From assembly GCA_040510575.1 (NCBI GenBank), contig JBEVIU010000035.1, forward strand, positions 1 through 12,205: DNA of 12,205 nucleotides, in the 5' to 3' direction. Positions 6,028-12,205 of the stretch are shown in pieces. The notes below the pieces were generated by a model. That model was not told the origin of the DNA and searched no databases. It saw only the letters and a program-made list of their open reading frames with translations. The translations under genes and the position numbers were made by a program. The stretch's first letter is position 1. Every line of letters begins with the position of its first letter. This DNA is from DASUMF01 sp040510575 (lineage in GTDB: Bacteria; Actinomycetota; Acidimicrobiia; IMCC26256; DASPTH01).

Positions 6028-8279
6028 GACCCGGGATCGATCCGAGCGAGCAGCCGGTCACACAGCGGCGTGGTGATGCGCTCCTCGTGGAGCTCGCCCG
6101 GGTACCGCGTCGCGACATCGTCGTAGACGTCGTTGCGGCCGGGTCGGCCTGTCGGCTCGAATGCGGTGAGCGACTCGAGCCGGGTGGCGTCACCGAGGCG
6201 CGCCTCGAGCAGACCGATCTGCTCGTCGGTCACCACGTCGAGGTCGTACTCCTTGTCGAAGTCGACCTCGAAGGGCTGCTCGGTCCGTGGCGTCGGACCG
6301 GTGGCGCTGCGGTAGACGAACCGGACCTGATCGTCGCCGAGGTACTCGAGCAGGATGCCGAACGGCTCGTCGGACGTCCCCGCGGTGAGGATGGGCACGA
6401 TCGTGCCGGCCTTGCGCTCCGGGATCGTGATGCGGAACCGTCGGTGCGCCGAGCCCTGGGCACGTTCGACGCCGTTCCACGGCGTGACCTTGATCGAGTT
6501 CACGTCCATGCCGTCGGAGAGGTAGAGCGCTTCGCAGTCGCCGACGATCACGAGCGCGCCGGCCCGGCCGACGCCGTCGGGCAGCGGATCACCGGCGCCG
6601 ATCAACTCCACGGGACCGAGGCCGTCGCCGCCGAGCCGTCGCTCGACGCTGTCCTGGGCACCGAGGAACCCCGCGAGCACGGCGGGCGGGACGTTCGGGC
6701 TCCATTCCCGCTGGTAGCGGAGTGCGAGCCCGAGGTTGGCCCAGCAGGTCCACGCCGCGAGGAGCACGAGGACGCCGACGCCGGCCATCCGCCACCGGTC
6801 GGTCCCCGTCGTCGCGTCGACGCTCTTCGAGTCGCCCGACTTCCGAGTGGTCGCGAGCAGCACCTGGAGCCCGGCGGCGCCCGCGAGGGCGAGGAGCGGG
6901 ACGAAGTCGCCGAGGTACCGGTTGGCGATGAAGCCGAACGGCAGGATGGTGGCTGCGCCGGCGGTCGCGGCCAGGATCGGCACCCGCAGCGTCGCGCGCC
7001 CCGAGTCCGACCATCGGCTCGGCCGGAACGCGAACGCGACGCCGACGATCGCCAGCACGAGGAGGAACGGCACGACCGCGGGAAGGCTGGCGGTGCGGTC
7101 GACGAGGTCGAAGGTCACGTCGCCGATGACGCGTCCGGGCACGGCGGGGAAGTCGACGAACGGGAACGTCTTGGTGAGCGCGAGGCCGTCGGGCCGTAGG
7201 TAGTGCAGGATCGTCGTCGGCGTGAACTGCAGGCCGAACAACGTGCCGCCGTTGTCGCGAAGCATCGCCTGGCGACCGGGATCCACCACGGTGAAGCGCT
7301 GGCCCGCGAACGGGATGCTGAACAGCGTGCCGAACTTCGCGAAGTTCAGGCCCGCGTAGGCGACGACCGGGAGCACGACCGCGAGGACGAAGCCCGCGAG
7401 GTGGGGGCGGCGGCGCGCATCCCGGGTGCCGGGCGCGAGCCACGCGACCCAGGGCCAGCTCTTGCCGCGCCGCGCGGCCAACATTCCGAGCCCCGCGCCG
7501 GCGGTGACCATCGCGAGCCCGAGGAGCGGACCGAGGCCGACCGAAGCACGTGTGAGCAGCGTCGCCGCGGTGAGTCCCGAGCACCAGGCCAGCGCGCCCG
7601 CGGTCGGACGGCGGACCACGGCGACGAGCCGGTCGACGGCGGCCAGCGCGAGCGCCGCGCCCCACACGATGGCTTCGTGGTACACCCAGGCCCGGCTGGC
7701 GACGTAGAGGTACAACGATCCGCCCGCGAGCACGAACGTGAACAGTCCGACCAACCACGCTTCTCCGCGCCCGACCGCCGCGCTGCCGCGCACGAGCTCA
7801 CGCACGGTCCAGTGGAGGCGCGTCGCGAACACCAGCATCACGACGAGCGCCGCGATCATGCTCAGCTCGGTGAGCCGACCGTCGAGGCTGCGACCCGTGA
7901 TGGCCACGATGGGCAGCCGCAACAGCGCGGGCACCGGGCCCTGGTACATGTACGTGTGGCCGCCGCGTCCGAGGAAGCCCTCGATGCCGAGGGGACCCGG
8001 CGGGATCGCGAGCTCGCCGCGCAGGAAGCTGTGGACCTGCTCGTCGTAGAAGTTGCCGCGCAGCTGCCAGCGGAACAGGTCGAAGCTGCCGCCGGTCACC
8101 ATCCACACGAAGACGATGCCGCCCAGCACGCCCCCGATCGCCGCCGCGCGGTGGAAGCGGCGACGCGAGAGGGACGAGGGTTGCTCCTGGTCGTCGTCGT
8201 TGCCGTCGTCGGCGTCGCTCCCGTCGACGTCGTTCCCGTCGACGTCGTGGTCGTCGACGAGGGTCGACGTGTCGCTCAC
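6024..8279 (-). CDS. Many-pass membrane protein, GT-C-like, with C-terminal extracytoplasmic domain (paralogue B)
   Basis: This 751-residue protein is a diverged tandem paralogue of the gene that follows it. A very acidic N-terminal tail (residues 8-31, Asp/Gly/Asn-rich) and a basic patch (SRRRFHR) precede the first membrane segment (about 46-66). The first outer loop has GNFYDEQ (75-81) and YMYQGPVPALLRLP (110-123). Later shared marks are VYHEAIVWG, LTRASVGLGP, KFGTLFSIP, HYLRPDG and NRYLGDFVP. Then comes an extracytoplasmic C-terminal domain with VIVGDCEALYLSDG and a final LCDR. The two domain cysteines are at 6534-6536 and 6060-6062. I recall unnamed actinobacterial proteins with the same FY-x-x-Q and GP-x-PALLRLP pattern, but know no proven activity; a lipid-linked-sugar transferase is the best guess. 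The GTG start overlaps the stop of the DUF2142 gene as GTGA, and its own stop overlaps the next start in the same way. Confidence 0.85.
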   Translation of the reverse strand: MSDTSTLVDDHDVDGNDVDGSDADDGNDDDQEQPSSLSRRRFHRAAAIGGVLGGIVFVWMVTGGSFDLFRWQLRGNFYDEQVHSFLRGELAIPPGPLGIEGFLGRGGHTYMYQGPVPALLRLPIVAITGRSLDGRLTELSMIAALVVMLVFATRLHWTVRELVRGSAAVGRGEAWLVGLFTFVLAGGSLYLYVASRAWVYHEAIVWGAALALAAVDRLVAVVRRPTAGALAWCSGLTAATLLTRASVGLGPLLGLAMVTAGAGLGMLAARRGKSWPWVAWLAPGTRDARRRPHLAGFVLAVVLPVVAYAGLNFAKFGTLFSIPFAGQRFTVVDPGRQAMLRDNGGTLFGLQFTPTTILHYLRPDGLALTKTFPFVDFPAVPGRVIGDVTFDLVDRTASLPAVVPFLLVLAIVGVAFAFRPSRWSDSGRATLRVPILAATAGAATILPFGFIANRYLGDFVPLLALAGAAGLQVLLATTRKSGDSKSVDATTGTDRWRMAGVGVLVLLAAWTCWANLGLALRYQREWSPNVPPAVLAGFLGAQDSVERRLGGDGLGPVELIGAGDPLPDGVGRAGALVIVGDCEALYLSDGMDVNSIKVTPWNGVERAQGSAHRRFRITIPERKAGTIVPILTAGTSDEPFGILLEYLGDDQVRFVYRSATGPTPRTEQPFEVDFDKEYDLDVVTDEQIGLLEARLGDATRLESLTAFEPTGRPGRNDVYDDVATRYPGELHEERITTPLCDRLLARIDPGS
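8218..8247. repeat. Two-copy 15-bp direct repeat in the acidic N-terminal tail of paralogue B
   Basis: Two adjacent 15-base units (8218-8232 and 8233-8247) differ at one base. On the - strand they code for the DVDGN/DVDGS part of the Asp-rich tail. The flanking bases are also GTC/GAC-rich, which suggests growth by slippage. No separate function can be read from it. Confidence 0.8.
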
Positions 8280-9805
8280 GATGCGACCAACGCGTCGCCC
8301 GATCGACCGTCGGGCGCGTCGTCGTCGAGCACGCGATCAGCGACGGGATCGCCCTCGGTGGCGACCCGGTACACGAGCACCGAGAGGCCTGACGCGAAGG
8401 CGATCACCAGCGCGAGCAGCAGCAGCGTGGGCACGGGCGGGCGCCAGCCGGGCCCGGTGAAGTAGGCGAGTGGGCCGCGGACGCCGACCACGTAGCGGCG
8501 CATCGACGCAGCATGGGCGACGACCTGCGCGACGGCGAAGACACCGACGAGTCCGGCCGCGAGGCGACGCATGCCGCGCGCGCTGAGGCGCCCACTCGAG
8601 CCGATCGCGAGTGCGGCCAGGATCGGGACACCGGCGGCGATCGCCAGGCCGTATCGACCCGACCAGACGAAGCCGATGTCTCCTGCGGTCGGTGCCTGGA
8701 GGATCGTCGGGGTCAGCACCACCAGGACGAGGAGGCCGACGGCGCTGACGGCGAGCCGCCGTCCACCCCAGCGCAGTGCGGCGACGACGATCACCGCGAT
8801 CACGAGACCCCATGCCCACGCCAGTGGCCAGGGCCCTTCGACGCGTTGCCACCCGAACGCGGCCACCATCTGTCGGAGATACGCCGGTGTGATCGCGAGC
8901 GAGTGCTTGATCACGTGGAAGAGGTCGAGCCCCCGCGGCTCATACCCGCTGTTGTTGTCGAGGTTGTCGGAGAACACCGTCCACACCGCGCCGGCGGCGG
9001 CCGCGACACCGACCGCGGCCACGACCACGCGCACGCCCGGCTCGCGCAGGCGCGTCATGAGCAGTTGCCATCGACCGAGTGCCGCCAACACGGTGAGCGC
9101 GATCACCAGCAACCACAGGGTCGACAGCGGTCGTGTCACGGCGAGCAACGCGCAGCTCGCACCGATGCCGAAGAGGAGCGCACGCGGGAGCTGCCTGCCG
9201 TCGTGCACGAGCGCGGCAGCCAGCGTTGCCCAGGCGCACACCCCGGCGGCGGCCTCGACCGCGTTCGGATTGATCGAACCGGCGAGCACGAACACCATCG
9301 GGGTGCACGCGAGGAGCACGCCGACGGCCATGAAGCGCGCCCGGCGCGTGGTGGTGGCGGCGGCGAGCGCGCCCGCGAGGAGCGCGGCGCACAGCGCAGC
9401 GGTGAGGAGTCGCATCGAATAGAAACCGACCGAGCCGGTGTCGAGCAGCGTGACCCACCCGACGCTCGCGTAGTACGTGGGCGGGTACCGGCCGATCAGC
9501 GTCGTCCACATCGACGGACGGTCGTCGGCGTGGAACTGCGGTGCGCACGCCGCGGACTGCTTCGCGTCGTAGATGTAGCAGAGCGGGATCTTGCTCGTCT
9601 GCCACGTGTAGGCCTTGGGCACGTGCACGCCCGTGGTGAAGCCACCGCGCAGCAGGGCGCCGGGACCATCGTCGGGGAGCGGCACCTTCGGCGGGACGAA
9701 CTCGCCCTCCATGAGGGCGGCGGCTTTCACGGAATGTGCGGGCTCGTCGGAGTTGCTGAGCACCGGGCTCCCGAGCGCCCACACCGAGGCGAGCCCGAAG
9801 AACAA
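8276..9805 (-). CDS. DUF2142 family membrane protein
   Basis: This protein of about 509 residues has many membrane segments and the marks I associate with DUF2142. These are SNSDEPAH (17-24) right after the first hydrophobic stretch, a SINPNAVEAA segment, AAFGWQ and a W-x-GRY segment near the last helices. DUF2142 proteins are often found in polysaccharide loci and are thought to be GT-C-like; activity is not established. The first outer loop also has a cysteine pair about 12 residues apart (PLCYIYD and AACAP). The start is uncertain. TTG at 9805 is the first usual start codon in frame, yet it leaves only about 11 hydrophobic residues before SPVLSNSDEPAH. The codons upstream, to about 9838, continue a helix-like GVRVFTLGFLL. 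The true start may be a rare codon upstream. Its stop overlaps the GTG of the next gene. Confidence 0.85.
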   Translation of the reverse strand: MFFGLASVWALGSPVLSNSDEPAHSVKAAALMEGEFVPPKVPLPDDGPGALLRGGFTTGVHVPKAYTWQTSKIPLCYIYDAKQSAACAPQFHADDRPSMWTTLIGRYPPTYYASVGWVTLLDTGSVGFYSMRLLTAALCAALLAGALAAATTTRRARFMAVGVLLACTPMVFVLAGSINPNAVEAAAGVCAWATLAAALVHDGRQLPRALLFGIGASCALLAVTRPLSTLWLLVIALTVLAALGRWQLLMTRLREPGVRVVVAAVGVAAAAGAVWTVFSDNLDNNSGYEPRGLDLFHVIKHSLAITPAYLRQMVAAFGWQRVEGPWPLAWAWGLVIAVIVVAALRWGGRRLAVSAVGLLVLVVLTPTILQAPTAGDIGFVWSGRYGLAIAAGVPILAALAIGSSGRLSARGMRRLAAGLVGVFAVAQVVAHAASMRRYVVGVRGPLAYFTGPGWRPPVPTLLLLALVIAFASGLSVLVYRVATEGDPVADRVLDDDAPDGRSGDALVAS

Positions 9806-9839
9806 CAGGAAGCCGAGGGTGAAGACCCGGACCCCGCGG

Positions 9840-11318
9840 CTAGAGGACGAGTTCAGGGTCGCGCTCCAGCTCGTAGAGGAACTGATAGGCGAAGAGCGTC
9901 GGGCGCAACGCCACCAGCGTGGTGTCGAGCCAGGCGAGCACTCGCGCAGCGGACCCCGGTGCGACCGGTGCGGCCGTGCCGCGCTGCAGCACCTGGCGCG
10001 GGGTGCCCACCGCGTCGCGGCGGCACACCCGCAACGACGACGACCGCACCAGCCGCTCGAAGCTGGCGCGGGTGAAGAAGCGGAGATGGCCCGCGTCGAG
10101 GATGCCGCGCCGGTCGTAGTCGAAGAAGCCGCCGACCACGCGAAGACGCGGGTACCAATGGCCGAAGTTCGGGATGCTGACGATCATGCGACCACCGGGC
10201 GCGAGCGCGTCGCGGCATTGGTCGAGCAGCTCGTTCGGCTCGCGCACCCGCTCGAGCACGTCGGGCGCGATGACGATGTCGTAGCCGTCGCCGACCTCGG
10301 GAGGGAGGCCTGCCGCGAGGTCACCTTCGACGAATCGGTCGACGCGCTCGGCGACGCCGTCCTGCTTGTGCGCGTCGACGCCGGTGACGTCGTGGCCCAG
10401 CATGCGCAGCCGCTCGGCGAGCGCACCGTCGCCACACGCGAGGTCGAGCACGCGCGACGGGCGACGACGCGCCAACCAGTGCAGGATCCGACGGTGCGCG
10501 GTGTCGAGCGCGCCGTCGTCGACCACGCCGCGCGCCGTCGTCGCGAACGCGAGCTCGCCGGTGCCGAAGCCCATCTTGTGCGCGCGGTAGCGGCTGACGT
10601 CGACGACGACGTCCTTTGCGTAGCGCAGCCCGCGCAGGCGACGGATCTCTTCGCCGTCGTAGGTGGGAATCGCGACCTCGGTGATCCGCTTGCCCGCTTC
10701 CTTCAGCTGCACGAGCACTTCGGTGTCGAAGTCGAACCCGTCGGAGTTGTGCTCGAACGGCAGCTCCTGGAGCGCGGCGACGTTGTAGGCCCGGTAGCCC
10801 GAGTGCCACTCCGAGAGCTCCAGTCCGGCGATCTGGTTCTCGAGTCGGGTGAGGACGCGGTTGCCGAGGTACTTGTAGAGCGGCATGCCGCCCTTGCGTG
10901 CCTCGCCGGGCACGATCATGCGCGAGCCGACCACCGCGTCGGCCTGGTCGTGCTCGAGCGGGGCCACCATCTCGGGCAACAGCTCGGGTGCGTACTGGCC
11001 GTCGCCGTGGAGCAGCACGACGATGTCCCAGCCGTGGTCGATCGCGTACTGGTAGCCCCACTTCTGGTTGCCGCCGTAGCCAAGGTCGCGCGGATGGCGC
11101 ACCACCTCGACGCGCAGGTCGGTGGTGACCTCCTGATACCCCAGGCCGACGAGGTACGTGGAGTCCTGGCTCGCGTCGTCGCCGACGAGCACCCGCTCGA
11201 TCCGGGGGCGGAAGTCGGCTGGGATGCGGTCGAGCACGGGTGCGAGGGTGGACGCGGCATTCCGGGCGACCACGAGCACGCCGATGCGAGCCTGCCCCCC
11301 GTGCGCTGCAGTGCCCAT
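9840..11318 (-). CDS. Bifunctional GT2 glycosyltransferase / class I SAM methyltransferase
   Basis: This 492-residue cytoplasmic-type protein has two domains. The N-terminal GT2 domain (about 10-235) resembles Dpm1-like polyprenyl-phosphate sugar synthases: ARNAAST, GDDAS (46-50), GYGGNQKWGY (80-89), HGDGQY (104-109), GSRM (131-134), GGMPLYKYLGNR (143-154), HSGYRAY (172-178) and FDFDTE (195-200). A linker with YRAHKMGFGTGE (244-255) leads to a UbiG-like methyltransferase domain. That domain has motif I LDLACGDG (291-298), acidic loop GVDAH (313-317), DVLERV (353-358), PGG, and PNFGHWYPRLRV (383-394). No membrane segments are seen. It likely glycosylates a lipid carrier and may methylate a related sugar or lipid; the substrate is unknown. 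The canonical LEH of the methyltransferase reads LER here. The ATG at 11318 lies 10 residues before the first beta strand. The gap to the DUF2142 gene is 34 bases. Confidence 0.92.
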   Translation of the reverse strand: MGTAAHGGQARIGVLVVARNAASTLAPVLDRIPADFRPRIERVLVGDDASQDSTYLVGLGYQEVTTDLRVEVVRHPRDLGYGGNQKWGYQYAIDHGWDIVVLLHGDGQYAPELLPEMVAPLEHDQADAVVGSRMIVPGEARKGGMPLYKYLGNRVLTRLENQIAGLELSEWHSGYRAYNVAALQELPFEHNSDGFDFDTEVLVQLKEAGKRITEVAIPTYDGEEIRRLRGLRYAKDVVVDVSRYRAHKMGFGTGELAFATTARGVVDDGALDTAHRRILHWLARRRPSRVLDLACGDGALAERLRMLGHDVTGVDAHKQDGVAERVDRFVEGDLAAGLPPEVGDGYDIVIAPDVLERVREPNELLDQCRDALAPGGRMIVSIPNFGHWYPRLRVVGGFFDYDRRGILDAGHLRFFTRASFERLVRSSSLRVCRRDAVGTPRQVLQRGTAAPVAPGSAARVLAWLDTTLVALRPTLFAYQFLYELERDPELVL

Positions 11319-11327
11319 CAGGCGAGC

Positions 11328-11333
11328 AAGCTA
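11328..11333 (-). promoter_or_regulatory. Candidate -10 box for the GT2-methyltransferase gene
   Basis: On the - strand TAGCTT (TANNNT) ends 9 bases before the ATG at 11318. No Shine-Dalgarno site and no -35 box are visible, so a near-leaderless transcript is possible. It lies just after the hairpin described at 11344-11359, a layout that would suit a separate promoter for this gene and those after it. Confidence 0.3.
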
Positions 11334-11343
11334 CCAGCGGACC

Positions 11344-11359
11344 GCAGGCGTCGGCCTGC
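11344..11359 (-). terminator. Small hairpin between the two GT2-methyltransferase genes, possible weak terminator
   Basis: GCAGGC and GCCTGC form a perfect 6-bp stem with a 4-base loop, and two further pairs are possible past a 2-base bulge (11342-11343 with 11362-11363). It starts about 20 bases after the stop of the upstream gene on the - strand. No T-run follows, so it would be at best a weak or factor-dependent terminator. Chance is possible in DNA this GC-rich. Confidence 0.2.
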
Positions 11360-11380
11360 ACGGAGCGCCCCGGAACTGGC

Positions 11381-12205
11381 TCAGTCGGCCAGCGCGTCGA
11401 CGCTGGGATCGAGGCGGAGCTCGACGAGGAACTGGTACGCGAACAGGGGTGGCCGCAGGGCGATCGCAGCTCGATCGACTTGCGACAGCAGCGATCGCGC
11501 GCTCTGTGCGTCGCCGTGTCCGCCGCGGTCGGCGATGTCGAATGGCAGACCGATGGACTCGGTGCGCAACACCTGCCAACCAGACCGTTCGATCATCCGC
11601 CCGAAGCTGCGTCGAGTGAAGAACCGAACGTGGCCGCGGTCGAGGATGCCACGCTTGTCGTAGTCGAACCGGCCGGCCGCCACGCGCAGGCGCGGGTACC
11701 AGTGACCGAAGTTCGGCACACTCGCGATGAGGGTTCCGCCGGGGCGGATCCTCGCCCCGATCTCGCGCAGCAGGCGCTCGGGTGAAGTGACGTGCTCGAG
11801 CACGTCGGCGGCGAGCACGAGGTCGAAGTCGGTGCCGACCTCTGCCGGGATCCCGCGGTCGAGATCCGCTTCGACGAAGTCGGAGAGTCGGGCGCGCACG
11901 CCCTTGTGCTCTTCGATGTCGACGCCGACGACCTCGTGTCCGGCGCCGACGAGACGCGCGCCGAACGCGCCGTCGGAGCACCCGAGGTCGAGGATGCGCG
12001 ACGGCGGACGGTCGCGCAGCCAGTGCTCGATACGACCGTGGGAGCTGTCGGCGCTCTCCTTCAACTCATAACCGTCGTCGGAGAACGCCATCTCGCCCGT
12101 GCCGAAGCCCATCTTGTGCGCGCGGTAGCGCACGACGTCGCGCGTCACGTCCTTCGCGTACTTGATGCCGTCGACGTAACAGATCTCGTCGCCGTAGTAC
12201 GTCGG
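11381..12205 (-). CDS. GT2 / class I SAM methyltransferase fusion, 5'-truncated by the window edge (paralogue)
   Basis: The frame stays open to the right edge (274 residues visible), so a start at the GTG at 12148 would be false. The first visible residues, PTYYGDEICYV then GIKYAKDV, are the end of a Dpm1-like GT2 domain. They match that family's usual sequence better than the neighbour's PTYDGEEIRRLRG. The YRAHKMGFGTGE linker follows, as in the neighbour. The methyltransferase domain shows ILDLGCSDG, GVDIEEH, DLVLAADVLEHV (with the usual LEH), PGG and PNFGHWYPRLRV. It also has RGILDRGHVRFFT and a C-terminal FAYQFLVEL that matches the neighbour's FAYQFLYEL. Role: as for its paralogue, a likely lipid-carrier glycosyltransferase with a possible sugar or lipid methyltransferase. 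A 62-base gap separates it from the downstream copy. Fusion call is sound; substrate is unknown. Confidence 0.9.
   Translation of the reverse strand, partial: PTYYGDEICYVDGIKYAKDVTRDVVRYRAHKMGFGTGEMAFSDDGYELKESADSSHGRIEHWLRDRPPSRILDLGCSDGAFGARLVGAGHEVVGVDIEEHKGVRARLSDFVEADLDRGIPAEVGTDFDLVLAADVLEHVTSPERLLREIGARIRPGGTLIASVPNFGHWYPRLRVAAGRFDYDKRGILDRGHVRFFTRRSFGRMIERSGWQVLRTESIGLPFDIADRGGHGDAQSARSLLSQVDRAAIALRPPLFAYQFLVELRLDPSVDALAD

Noticed and set aside
8186..8258. EF-hand or thrombospondin-type calcium loops in the DVDG-rich tail
   Set aside because: Spacing of the Asp residues does not follow an EF-hand loop, there are no flanking helices, and the tail is expected to be cytoplasmic and low in complexity.
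8513..10075. A 520-codon + strand frame opposite the DUF2142 gene
   Set aside because: Charged, repetitive composition typical of a shadow frame, and it spans the end of one real gene and most of another.
9615..11663. A 682-codon open frame on the + strand opposite the GT2-methyltransferase and DUF2142 genes
   Set aside because: It runs antisense across three genes with clear protein motifs and has a His/Arg/Ala/Val-rich, low-sense composition. Long antisense frames are usual in DNA this GC-rich.
11381..12148. A free-standing methyltransferase gene starting at the GTG at 12148
   Set aside because: The frame continues upstream to the window edge with sequence that matches the end of a GT2 domain, as in the neighbouring fusion, so this is a truncated fusion gene.

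Overview
The window is a GC-rich, densely coded bacterial segment whose proteins all point to building and attaching a surface glycan. Overall GC, codon use and the kinds of protein (LytR-CpsA-Psr enzymes, many-pass GT-C-like membrane proteins, a DUF2142 protein, Dpm1-like glycosyltransferase/methyltransferase fusions) suggest an actinobacterium. My best guess is Acidimicrobiia (Ilumatobacter-like), but that is family knowledge and not proven by a marker gene here.

Layout: three genes run on the + strand. A 5'-truncated LCP protein (1-1017) is followed by a complete LCP paralogue (1060-2505) and a GT39-type membrane glycosyltransferase (2530-3948). Five genes run on the - strand, read from right to left. 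They are a GT2-methyltransferase fusion cut by the window edge (11381-12205), a complete paralogue of it (9840-11318), a DUF2142 membrane protein (8276-9805), and two tandem paralogous membrane proteins of no family I can name (6024-8279 and 3949-6027). The two blocks converge with no spacer: the two stop codons abut as TGATCA at 3946-3951. The three membrane genes of the - block are joined tightly, with two 4-base GTGA stop/start overlaps.

A working model: the cytoplasmic GT2 domains charge a polyprenyl-phosphate carrier with a sugar or extend a lipid-linked glycan, and their fused methyltransferase domains may methylate the product. The GT-C-like membrane proteins would transfer carrier-linked sugars on the outer face of the membrane, and the LCP enzymes would move the finished polymer onto peptidoglycan. 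The individual assignments rest on visible motifs; the joint pathway is inference from neighbourhood.

Three of the protein types are present as adjacent paralogue pairs (LCP, unnamed membrane protein, GT2-methyltransferase). The least explained proteins are the two 692- and 751-residue membrane paralogues with a shared C-terminal extracytoplasmic domain. There are no RNA genes, mobile elements or CRISPR arrays that I can see. The only non-coding gaps are short (42, 24, 34 and 62 bases), and three of them hold possible -10 boxes or a small hairpin.
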